DNA from: Pratylenchus scribneri
Lineage: Eukaryota; Nematoda; Chromadorea; Rhabditida; Pratylenchidae
Assembly (NCBI GenBank): GCA_030063045.1
Contig: JAQSEB010000114.1
Span: 3,286,001-3,350,000, forward strand
Reading direction: 5' to 3'
Length of the DNA: 64,000 nt
Shown here: positions 1 through 13,958 of the stretch, piece by piece
How positions within the stretch are numbered: the first letter of the stretch is position 1
Layout: every line of letters starts with the position of its first letter
The notes under the pieces: model-generated
Told to the model about the DNA's origin: nothing
The model's input: only the letters and a program-made list of their open reading frames with translations
Database searches by the model: none
Position numbers and translations under genes: made by a program

Positions 1-1314
1 TTTCTACCTTGTTTTCTTCGTCACCTTCACCGCTGCCAATGTGAATCAGCACCGTAAGGGATGAGCAGGGGAACATGACGGGGGATTGGGCCATAGAAAA
101 AGAGGGGAATTGTGTGATTTTTCGAGAGAATTGTTGAATGGAAGAGAAGAATGCGTGGACGATTGAGGGAAAAACGCCGCGAAGGTTGTTGGGGAGGTAT
201 TCTAAATCGATGGCTGGAGGTCAGATTGGTGGGCCGGTGGTCGTTGCTTTGGGGGAAGGAAAAAGGCGTTAGAGGCAGATGGGGAAATGGGCTGCTGCTA
301 ACCAATGCTTGGGGGGAGAAGGGGCGAATGAAGGAGGGAAGTCATGAAGGAGGCGGACACTTTGCCCCCATTTGCTTTGCTTTTGCATATCCAAAATAGG
401 AAAAAGGGACACTAAAAAGAGAGCAGCAGCAGCAGAAAAGGGCAAACAAAGAGCAGTGAGGGGATTCGTTTGGTTTGTTGCCTTTTGAGCTTTTTGATTT
501 TTGTTCTTAGCTAAACCCAGAAATAGAGACGTGGATGCTGGAAATTGATGCGAAAAACGTGAAAAATTGGCAATTAAACAGTTAAAAAAAGAAAAATGGC
601 CATTCTAGTCTAGACAAAATGGAATTGAATTGTTCTAATTCTGCCTTCCTTCATCCATTTTCTTCTTTTATCCAACCGGTTCCTTTTTCCCCAAAAATTC
701 AGTTCATCATCAAAAATGCACGACCGCAATTTTGGTGAGGAAAGTCGACTGAAAGAATGAAGGAGATTGGTGCGTGCGCAGGCGGGTTTCTCACATTCCC
801 TTCGAGGAGGATTACACATTTGGCCATCTTTTGTGAACAAAACATTTTGGGCTAATCAATTTTGTTTGGTTGAAAAGTGATGAATGATAAGCGGAAAAGG
901 GAAATGGGGAGGGGGGGGGGGAAATTGAGTCTTGGAATAAACGGATTTATTGTTTAGGTTCTTTTGTAAATGAATTGCATCCAAATTGTCATGGTAACTC
1001 TTTTTTTTAATATTAAGTTCTGCTGCCATCTATAGAAATCGAAATCACCGTAGGCGATTTCCACATCGAGTTCAGCATCTCGCTTTTTCGAAGCTCGATT
1101 GCCTAACATAAGGGGTCAGAAATTGCCGGAGGAGCAGATCCGTTTATGGTTTTCGCCCCTTCGGGGCTAAGGTGAACTACAGGTCCATTTGGTAACCTAT
1201 TTTTGATTTTGAAACGGAAGACGTCATTTGTTAACTTTATTTTTGATTTTAGAGAGACCAATAAAAAATTTTTCACCACCGCCCGAAAATACAAAAACAA
1301 AAATTAAATCACAA
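1..1314. other. non-coding flank, no gene seen
   Basis: No open frame here resembles a protein or has convincing splice context. The stretch holds an 11-base G tract near 911-921 and a short GC hairpin (gcccc-ttc-ggggc) near 1146-1159. It is probably intergenic DNA beyond the 3' end of the EFTUD2 gene. Confidence 0.5.
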
Positions 1315-1395
1315 TCCGGCAATGGGAATCGAACCCGAGACCTCTCAATGCCGTTTCCCCATATAGAAAGTGAGCGATATACCAATGCGCTAAAA
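1315..1395 (-). repeat. tRNA-derived SINE-like sequence
   Basis: On the minus strand there is a box-B-like motif, GGTTCGATTCC (1325-1335), and a box-A-like motif, TAGCGCATTGGT (1381-1392), at roughly the spacing of a tRNA gene. A stem resembling an anticodon arm lies between them. The acceptor stem does not pair and the outer part of the T stem is broken, so this is not a functional tRNA gene. A tRNA-derived SINE fragment or decayed tRNA pseudogene fits best; no target-site duplication was identified. Confidence 0.5.
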
Positions 1396-1650
1396 TATCA
1401 TATTAACCATTCCCCTTCAACTCTGCTATATAGTCAGAAGGAAAATCAATTTTTCAATAGAAATAGCGCCTATTTCAGTAAGAATAAAGAGAATATGTCC
1501 TCAAAATTGATCAACCAGGTAAAAGATATATGTTCCTAACCGAGTTTAACTCAACTTTTATTAGAACAAATAAAAAAATAAAATGGAAAAACGAAAAAAA
1601 GTAATAATAAAATTAAAATGGATTTTCATTCATTCATCATTCAAATTCAT

Positions 1651-5260
<3,610 letters not shown>

Positions 5261-5570
5261 ATTTAATTCCAACAATAAATTGATTGAAAACTAATAAAGA
5301 ATATAGAAATTATTAATCTAAAATGAGTCGGATTTATTCATTATTATGATTGCAAATTAAAAATCTAGAGAAATTGAAATTCTCCATCATTAAAAACCCC
5401 AAATACCGGTTTTTAGGGAAATATACATTTTTTCGACCAAAAAATGTGAGGGGGACGGGGAACAAAATAAACAAAACACAACCGATTTTGCGTCTAGAAA
5501 TTTTGGGTGCATGTAGATGTAGATTTCTAGTTTAGAGATTTTTGTTGAATAGGAATTTTGTTTGAGTTGA

Positions 5571-5892
5571 CCCTGGAATCACAATGTGCGGGAAAACGCG
5601 GCGATTTTTGTTACCTTCTATTGCCATTCTCTCCAAAGTTATGTACTGATTATGTATCTATCGCAGCGGGTTCCATAAAAACGCAGTGTTTTGTAGAGAA
5701 AAAGAGCAGTTCTAACGGGGAAGTAGAAGGGGGAGTAGAACTGCTCTTTTTCTCTATAAAACACTGCGTTTTTATGGAACCCGCTGAGCGGGTTAGTGAT
5801 AGATACATAAGTCAGTACATAACATTGGAGAGAATGGCGATAGAAGGTAACAAAAATCGCCGCGTTTTCCCGCTCCATTGTGATTCCAGGGT
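5571..5892. mobile_element. 322-bp hairpin (foldback) element
   Basis: The sequence starting CCCTGGAATCACAATG at 5571 is repeated as its reverse complement ending at 5892. The arms are about 145 and 157 bases, nearly identical, around a loop of about 21 bases (5715-5735). The right arm has one extra duplicated segment around AACCCGCTGAGCGGGTT (5778-5794). The trinucleotide TGA flanks both ends and could be a short target-site duplication. It sits in the divergent promoter region between EFTUD2 and the membrane-protein gene. A foldback MITE is likely; a long double-stranded RNA source is an alternative. Confidence 0.75.
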
Positions 5893-6177
5893 GACCGACT
5901 TTTCCGAAATTCGACGATACGAAACGAGACGCGCGACGCGCAAAAGAAAATGTATTACGATAATACTATAGCTACAGTAATGAAAAATCAATAATCGATG
6001 CTCCAATCGATTCCTCCCTCTTTTTTTGCTGGGAAATTTAAATATAAAAAGGTGACTATTTTTTTCATTATCCATCAACCTGCAACCATCAAACAACAAA
6101 CGACAACGACTTTATTCAATTTCTGCGGCTATACCAACAACACACAATCTCCAAACAAACAAACAAGAGGAAGGAAG

Positions 6178-7916
6178 ATGCGACCACCATCGATGCTGCT
6201 TCAATCCCACTCAATGCTCTGGCTCTTCTGCACCACGCTGATGCTCTTCAACATTGCTGCCGATGCTCAACAACAAAAACCACCACCACAACCGATGGGA
6301 CTCGGAATAGTGCTCAAAGACGGAGAAGTGGACTTGCCCGCAAATAGTTCGCTCATCACGAAGAATGATCAATTGCCTCCTGAATACGCAAACTACAACT
6401 ACAACCACAACAAAACATTCAATCCATGCAATGTGGAAATCACCGAGGCGGGCATGTGAGTTTAAATTAATTGTCAAATTCAATATACATTCCCATTTTT
6501 TTCAGTGAAGTGTTCTACAATGAGGCAGGCTGTACCGTGGATTTGGTGACGAAAAAACTGGATCAGGCTCATTTCGTTGCAAAGATCAATGACGAGAAGA
6601 ACTGCATTGCCAAAGCGAACAGCGAGGATGAAATTGTCGGGAAGAGCTTTGATAATCTGTGAGTTTATTATTTTATTTGATAATTATTAAACAAAACTTG
6701 CTCAAATTTCAGTATTCCATTCGCCATCGGCCAACCAAATAAAATGTTGGAGCAACTTTCCGGCGGGCCAATTTATCCAAATCCAGCATCGGGCCAACCG
6801 ACTGTAGAGAAACGCTGCATGGATAATGAAAAATGCACAACAGAATATGGAGGCAAATGCATCGAAACAACAATGCTCGAGATCGGATGGAGCCGCGCTA
6901 AGGATGGTTCAATTGTTGGGCATTTGCATCAAGGTTATATTATTTTTCTAATTATAATTTCCATTCTAATTTATTCTTTTTAGTTGGCGAACCCGTTTCT
7001 TCATGGCACATCAAGATGGGAAATGCGGAGATGAAAGAGGCGAAGATGACAGTCCAATTGCGTACAAAAGTCAAACCACCAAAGGAAGGAGAACAAGAAC
7101 CTCGACCAACAATGAACTACAAAATCAGTGCCGATTCAGCAGCGGAATTAGAAGTTAAATTTGGCGCCGAACCAGAAGACAGACAAGGAGACCAGCCAGT
7201 TTGCAACATTCCATACGCGGCCACATCAACATCAACTAGGGATTTGAAATCCAACGATCCAACCCTCAATGACAAACATCTCCTGAGCCTCCACTTCTTC
7301 CCGCAAACGGCAACTTTTTATCACGGAAAAGAAGGCAACAAGTGGACGATTAAAGAAGATCAGAAGCCGGATGAGACAATGCCAAAATGCAAAGGACAAT
7401 CCTTCTTCTTCGTGAGTTTCCATTTTATTATTTTTAAAAATAATTTTTTTAATTTTTTAGCCGTTTCAATCTGCTGAAGGCCTTCTCTTCGTCCCACCCC
7501 CACCACAACCGGAAACGACAACAAATGGAACAACAGAAGCAACGACAATTGGAACAACAGAAGCAACGACAATTGGAACAACAGAAGGAACGAAAAATGG
7601 AACAACAGAAGGAACGACAAATGGATCAAATGCAACAAAAGAAGGAGGACTCCCATTGCCGGCGATTATTGGCATTGTTATTGGCGGAATCGCTCTGTGA
7701 GTTTTATTTTCTCCACTCCTTTAATTTCACTAATTCAATTCCCTTTTTTTCAGGATCGTTGGCGTTGGCGTCCTGGTCTATTGTCTGTGCTGCCGTGCAA
7801 AAGATGAAGCTGATGACGAGGACGAATATGCAGATGAGGAGAAAGCTGTGGCCGCAGACGACGCAAATGACGAAGAGGACAAGAAGGAAGAACCAACCGG
7901 CGAACAAATGAGCTGA
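6178..7916 (+). CDS. predicted type I single-pass membrane protein, family not recognised
   Basis: Six exons: 6178-6455, 6506-6658, 6713-6933, 6984-7411, 7461-7696, 7754-7916; they sum to 492 residues with consistent phases. The start is followed by a hydrophobic stretch (LWLFCTTLMLFNIAADA) that reads as a signal peptide. A cysteine-containing ectodomain of about 400 residues follows, then a Thr-rich stalk made of near-repeats (NGTTEATTIG, GTTEATTIG, GTTEGTKNG). One transmembrane helix comes next (LPAIIGIVIGGIALIVGVG), then a CLCCR juxtamembrane motif and an acidic cytoplasmic tail of about 45 residues (DEADDEDEYADEEK). The layout suggests a cell-surface or endosomal protein with an O-glycosylated stalk. 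I do not recognise the ectodomain and assign no function. Confidence 0.75.
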
Positions 7917-7970
7917 ATGTGATGTCGCAGAAGCCAGTCGATATTTGCCTCCTTCCTCACCCACCCATCC

Positions 7971-8120
7971 CTCAATAATTGTCTTATTGCATTGTAATGT
8001 ATTGTTTTATTGTATTTGCCTATATCCCATATTTGCCATTTCTCAACCCCCCTCAATAATTGTCTTATTGTATTGTAATGTATTGTTCTATTGTATTTGC
8101 CTATACCCATATTTGCTATT
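7971..8120 (+). repeat. 81-bp period tandem duplication in the 3' region
   Basis: A T-rich block beginning CTCAATAATTGTCTTATTG at 7971 recurs at 8052 with a few substitutions. It lies just downstream of the membrane-protein stop codon, probably in its 3' UTR. Confidence 0.75.
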
Positions 8121-8168
8121 GTCACATCTATATATCCATCCATATATGTATGTTTTTCCATTGTATTG

Positions 8169-8174
8169 AATAAA
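8169..8174 (+). terminator. AATAAA polyadenylation signal
   Basis: A canonical hexamer about 250 bases after the stop of the membrane-protein gene and 174 bases before the next start codon. Confidence 0.6.
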
Positions 8175-8347
8175 ATTATTGCTTAATTTATTGAATTTTT
8201 TTTAAAAATTCGTGTAAAGCATTCACGAGATATTATTCCTCTCATTTAAAGGCAAATGAAATAGTCAATTAATAAAATATGAACATTGACAATTTATTTT
8301 CAGAGGAATTAAGTATTTGAACAATTCATTTGAAAATTGAATTAAAA

Positions 8348-11300
8348 ATGAACAAATTTGGTCGAGACAAAGAATATTTAGGTAAATTACTTTACCTAAT
8401 TTGTCATAACTTCTATTTTTTTAGTACTTTCAAAGAAATTGGAAGATGCAAAACGGAAATACCCAACACAACGCGCTAAAATTACCGGTGTTTATTTGGA
8501 AATTGCAGAATATATGAAAAATAGCCTTTTTATGGTTGATGAAGCGAAGGAAAATTACATAAAGGTTATCCAATTTGGTAAAGACTATCCAGAATGTGCT
8601 TTGGATTCATCACTTGCATATCGGAATTTAGCAGAAATTGCGATAGAAGAAAGTTTGCAATTTTTATTCATGAAAAGTAAAAGGTATATTTTTACAGATG
8701 ATTTGGATTCATCAATTGAAAAAATCAATAAATCACTTGAATGTGCATATAGGTCGAATGACCTGGGAATAATCCAACAAGCACTTCATCAAAGGTCCCT
8801 TATTTGCCTGTCCTGTGAGATATTAGACAAAGTAAATATTTATGAATATTTTTAAAAGTATTCCCCCAATCTTTTAAAAGGCATTGGAATATGCAGAAGA
8901 ATGCAAAAACTATTTGAATGAAAATGCAGCCCAAATAGATCGATTAAAAAAAGACGGGGATTCAAAATGCAGAATGGCACATTTGCAAAATCTTATTGCA
9001 TCAATTTATATGTCCATGGATGGTTGTGAGAAGAAAGGACTCGAAATTAATGAGAAAGCAATAAAATATGCAAAGTTAATTTTACAAAAAATGAACACAT
9101 TTAATTTTGGAATTGTTCAGTGAAAACAATAATTGGACGCTTTATTATCGATGTCTTCACACAAAATTGAATTTAACCATTGGCAGAGAACGTGTTCAAA
9201 TAGCAGAAATGATGTGCAATATTGCTGGAAAAGTTGTTCCACAAAATTCTGGTTAAATCAAATCGACTAACCAATAATAAATACCAAAAATTCAGATGAA
9301 AAGAAGTTTAAACGTGAAGCAAAATGCCATCTTGCTTTGGTAAATTTTGTAAATTTTATGAAATTAAATGGTTAATTTAAAGGAAAAACTGCGCTTTTGT
9401 GAAGAAGGGAATATTGCATATGCCAAAAAATTGCTTTGGAAGTGTTTTGAAGAAGTGGAGAAGGACCCGGAGAGTGTATCCTCTGACCTTTATGAACAAA
9501 TTAAAAAAGGACTTGTCTTTGGTGGGTTTTGAATAATTAAATAATTCATAATTTGAACATTTTTTTTTTATAGTTTATAAAGTAAAAGAAAGAGAAACAA
9601 AGGCAAATTCAATGAATGTTCGGGACAATGCGAAACGGCGAAAAGCACAAATGATGGCTTTTGAGAAAATTGCCGATGATGCCACCGAAATGGCTATGAA
9701 CGAAATTGCACTTTATTATTATCAGAGAATGTTCAAGTAAATTAAAACACGACAAATTTTGTACATTTTATTTGTTTTTAGATGTGCCGATTCGGTGGAA
9801 AATCAAAAGAGGGCACTGTGTTCGATGGCGGAGGCAGCAAAAGATTGTGGTCTTTTTGAGCGGGCCGTCCATTTTTATAAACAAGCCAGGGCCAAAGAAG
9901 TGGAATTGGGTTATAATTCTGAACAGGTTGGGTGGAATATTATTGCCGAAGAACTGAATTAATAATTTAAGTTATTCGAAACGGATATTTCCATTGCAAT
10001 TTTAACGGCAGAAATCGAAACAATTTCGCCAAAAGAACGATTGGACATATTTGAGAAGGTTTATGCGAAATGTACTCAACCCAAACAAAAAGTAAGCCAA
10101 ATTAAATTAAAATATGAATTTAATATCCATTTTTTGATAGATTTCAATATTAGAGGAAATTATCAAATTTCTGAAATTGCATCCAAATTTATGTTCGAAG
10201 GAAGAATTTGAAGAAAAATTGGAAGAAGAAAAGAAGCAACAAATTGAATCGGAAATAATAATTGGGGAGGAAAAAGATGATGAGAATAATGAAAAATTGG
10301 AAAAATCGCCGAATGAGGATGAATTCGACGCAATGAGCGAAGGACAAATTCTCTTCGAATTGAAAAGTTTAAAAACAATTTTGGGAAATAAAAATTAATT
10401 AATTATTTTTAGAGGAAATGAAAAAATTGGACAGTCAAGAGAAAATAATAAAGGAAAGAAGTAATAAAAATAAACACGGGGAATCAAATTTGCATGAAGT
10501 GGCCCGTTCGGATGATTATCAATTATTGAAGCAATTAATCGAGAGAGGATATGACATTAATCAATTGGACCATGGGGGGTGGACACCGTTGAGCGAGGCG
10601 GTGGCCGCACAAAAATTTGCAAATGTCCGGCTACTTTTGGTGAATGGAGCAAATCCAAATACTCGATCGACGGAATTTTTGGTCGACGATGACCAAAATA
10701 AAATTGTAATTAAAATTATTAAATTAATTATTAATTTTAATATTTTATAGACATCCAGTGGATTAACCCCTTTGATGGAAGCATGCTCTTTTGGCAACAT
10801 TGACATCATTAAAATATTATTACAATTTAAAGTGCGCGTTGCCGCCAAAGATGACGATGATTGGACCGCATTGGAATATTTATGGGAATTCCTTTTGAAT
10901 GCGAATGGATTGGAAAGGGAAAAAAGAGAGAAATTGGAACGAATTGTGGAAATAATTAAGAAGAAACAAATGGAAGGTTTGAATTTATTTTTTATTAAAT
11001 TAATAAAATTCAATATTTAAGAGGGATTTAATCCACGAAGCTATGAAGATTTTATGGATTTGATTGAATTGAAGAAATCCGCAAATCGGAATAAGAAGAA
11101 AAGAAGTTCAGGGAATAATTCTCTGTCCGGCAGCAAAAGCAGAAAAAGTATGGAAAATTTGGATGGGATGGCCACCACATCGAGCAAATCAAATGCATTT
11201 ATTGATGACGGCGATTCGGATTTGGAAAATGTGGACAATGCGGGAGAGAAGGATGAAGAAGAAAGTGAGGATGAAGAAGTTCGGAATTTGGAAGATTATC

Positions 11301-11440
11301 AAAAGTGCATTAATGGACTGAGGAATCGATCAACTGGCGAAAATCCAAAATCATCGTCAATTCAATTAAATCGAAAACGGGCAGCTGCAAGGAATTCCAA
11401 TAAGAGGAGCCTTTCCAAAAAGATGTTTCTCGTTAATTAA
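8348..11440 (+). CDS. TONSL (Tonsoku-like) homologue: TPR and ankyrin-repeat histone H4 reader
   Basis: In animals TONSL with MMS22L supports replication-fork repair and reads newly made histone H4 unmethylated at Lys20. About a dozen short exons start with a small exon (MNKFGRDKEYL) and a TPR-type region (for example ITGVYLEIAEYM, ECALDSSLAYRNLAEIA, AAKDCGLFERAVHFYKQA). A charged linker follows, then about three ankyrin repeats (GESNLHEVA; INQLDHGGWTPLSEAV; SGLTPLMEACSFGN), ending in a Ser/Lys-rich and acidic tail to a stop at 11438-11440. The ankyrin block aligns over its whole length with human TONSL as I remember it. I see no C-terminal leucine-rich repeats, so the protein is shorter than the human one. 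An apparent in-frame stop at about 9121 is removed by a 51-base intron from GTTAAT to TTGTTCAG. A lineage-specific TPR-ankyrin protein is the alternative. Confidence 0.8.
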
Positions 11441-11546
11441 TCAAATTTGATTTCATCTCATTTTGATTTGTTTTTTTTTCTCTCATTATTAGTAATAATT
11501 TATTTTCATAAAATTGCATAAAAATATTAAAAAATCATAAAAAATT
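11441..11546 (+). other. 106-bp gap between two same-strand genes
   Basis: A T-rich tract (TTTTTTTTTCTCTC, 11471-11484) lies between the TONSL-like stop and the MPPED start. This is the spacing expected of nematode operons, where the downstream gene is trans-spliced. No spliced-leader acceptor could be proven here. Confidence 0.35.
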
Positions 11547-12612
11547 ATGATTGAACCGAGATCGACAAACCAACATGAATTATGGGAGGAATATTATTCC
11601 AAAGAGCGGATTTGCCAACGAATTGACACTTTGCCGTGGGAATTAATTAATCCAATTAAATTTATTTTTTCTCATTATTGTTAGTTTGGATGAGCCAATT
11701 TATGAGGATAAAGTTCGTTTTGTTTGCATCAGTGACACTCATAATAAATTGGGCGAAATTTTGCCAAGAATTCCTCGTGGCGATGTTCGTCGTCCAAAAC
11801 CCAAATTCATCCGTAATCCGATCGATTTAATTAAGGTTCTTTTGCATTGTGGAGACTTCACCAATTTTGGTGATGCAAATGAATTGGGTGAATTCAATGA
11901 TGAATTGGCAAAATTGCCGCATAAATATAAAATTGTAATTGCCGGAAATCATGAATTGGGTTTTGAGGATGGCGAGGATTTGGAGGGAAGGAAAGCGGAC
12001 AAAATAATGTGGGAATTGGGCTCTGGGAGGAGAGGAACACCGCGAGGCTATGAACGACTGACAAATTGCATTTATTTACATGACAATTCGGTTAAGGTTT
12101 TCTAATCATTTTTGACAAAAATTTACCAAATATAATTTAAGCTTTACGGACTGACCATTTACGGCAGTTCTTGGCATCCATTGCCGGGATTTTCCTTTTT
12201 TAGGCAAAGGGGAGAGCCAATTTTAAAAGAATGGTTGAAAATTCCACCGGCAATAATTGGCGATGGGCCGGATGGTTCGGCTCAACCCGTCGTGGATGTT
12301 TTAATGACCCATACACCCCCATTGGGGCATTCTGATATATCGGAGAATGGAGAACGGTGGGGGGATGCGGATTTGTTGAATTGCGTGGAAAAGAGGATTA
12401 AACCTAGGCACTGTTTTCATTTTTAATATTTTTGAATTCAATTTCCTCCCAATTAAAGAGTGCATGTTTTTGGACATGTCCATGAGCAACCATTTTTAAC
12501 CACAAATGGCCAAACACTCTTCATTAATGCCGCAATTTGTTCGCATCGACTCGACCCAAAAAATAATCCAATTTTATTCGATTTGAATTTACCGGAAGGA
12601 ATTAAAAAGTGA
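11547..12612 (+). CDS. MPPED1/MPPED2-type metallophosphoesterase
   Basis: Calcineurin-like metallophosphoesterase of the 239FB/MPPED family; mammalian members hydrolyse cyclic nucleotides and other phosphodiesters in vitro. The metal-site motifs appear in order: CISDTHN, LLHCGDFTNFG, IVIAGNHELGF, VLMTHTPPLGH and, after the last intron, HVFGHVHE. The region YGSSWHPLPGFSFF matches the family's conserved YG-W-P stretch. Splices inferred: LP/LDEPIY across an intron ending TTAG before 11685, NSVK/LYG, and RIKPRH/LHVFGHV with the acceptor after AAAGAG. The stop is at 12610-12612. The histidine of GHVHE is kept, unlike mammalian MPPED2, where from memory it is glycine, so the enzyme should have a full metal site. 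Confidence 0.9.
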
Positions 12613-12687
12613 AAAATGTGAACACAATTTAAAATTATTTTCGATCCAAAGATTATTTATTTATTATTCATCAAAACCTTCATTCAT

Positions 12688-13958
12688 TTATTCATCGGTC
12701 TTCTTCTCTTCTTCATTATTTCCTTTTGTTGTCTCTTCTTCATTGAAACTTTGCCTTCTCAATGAATCGACACGGTTCATTACCTTTAAAAAAATAATTA
12801 TATTTTTGTATTCCATAAATTACCGAATTTAATTGCCTTTGAAAATCCTCCTCTTCCTGACGATTCAGTTCAATACGCTGAATATTTTCAATTTTAGAAT
12901 TAATTTATTTTATGTCCAAAACCTCATGAAAACTCCTCCTTCGCTTCTCCCGATCCTCCTTTTGCTGTTTCAATGTTTCCATCAGTCGTTCATTATGCGC
13001 CTTGATGCGTTCCTCAACTTTGTCCATATATTCATTCAACTAAATTAGAATAAAATTATTTTAATCCAAAATAAATTTACATGATCCAGCTGTGAATCCA
13101 ATTTTCTAATTTCTAAATTTATAATTTTCGTTCCGAATTCCCCCTCCCCCTTTCCCACCTTCGTGACTATCTTCCAATTCCGGGTTTATTTCATAAAGCG
13201 ATTCCATTGTTCGGTGCAATAGGGCGGCTGTGTCCAATGCCAATCCTTCAATTGCATTTCCATTTTGTTGAATTTCTTGGTGGTGGTCGCCATTCGTCCC
13301 ATTTTCGGTAACTCCATTTTTGCCATTTTTGTCTCCAATTTGCATTTTCTTCAATGGAATTGCCTTCTTTTTGCTTCGCAATTTTACTTCCACTGGCGGA
13401 TTTGGTTGCACTTCGGTCACCGATATTTCTGCTTTTTCCTTAAAATAATAATTTTAATTTTGCGTAAAAAATTTTAATTTTATTAGAGAATCAAATTTTT
13501 AAAACAACCCTAATTTAATCAAATCGTTTTTAGTAAAAATAGTAAAAACAAATAAATAATGGGAGGGAGTAATGGGAATTAGAAAGTCATCAGACACCAG
13601 TCAATATTTGAAATAGAAAAAGGTGGTTTTAATGGTTTTTGATGATGGGTTTTTGTATAATTTATTCTTATTCCTTTCTTCGACTCAAATTTACTGAATG
13701 AATAAAGTAAAATGAAAGATTGGAGCGAGGCAAGGCCACCAAATGTTTTCTCGTCGACTAAAAACTTGTCGAAAACCCAATCCATTTCCATTCCACCCTC
13801 TTCAATTCTTTTGGGCCTACCTTTTCTAATTCCCGCCGTTCTTTTTCCTTTTCACCATTTGTATGTTCCTCACCCGCAGCTATCTTCTGGCCATCCAACA
13901 ATTCATGTTTTTCCAATGCTGCTGATGATGATGATGTTGAATGTTTTTGAGAAGACAT
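12688..13958 (-). CDS. bublin (BBLN / UPF0184)-like coiled-coil protein
   Basis: Six exons join in frame to 238 residues: 13821-13958, 13159-13438, 13081-13112, 12923-13039, 12824-12877, 12688-12783. The N-terminal 135 residues are Ser/Lys/Glu-rich and probably disordered. A heptad-rich segment follows (RKLDSQLDHLNEYMDKVEER, then KAHNERLMETLKQQ) and a second one (EEEDFQRQLNSVMNRVDSL), with an acidic C-terminus. The first coiled coil resembles the core of vertebrate BBLN (C9orf16) and nematode BBLN-1, which associate with intermediate filaments in the intestine. The assignment rests on about 40 coiled-coil residues, so another coiled-coil family is possible. The gene is convergent with the MPPED gene, 75 bases away. 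Confidence 0.6.

Noticed and set aside
9115..9126. Premature stop in the TONSL-like gene
   Set aside because: A 51-base intron from GTTAAT to TTGTTCAG removes it and restores a frame that continues the repeat region.
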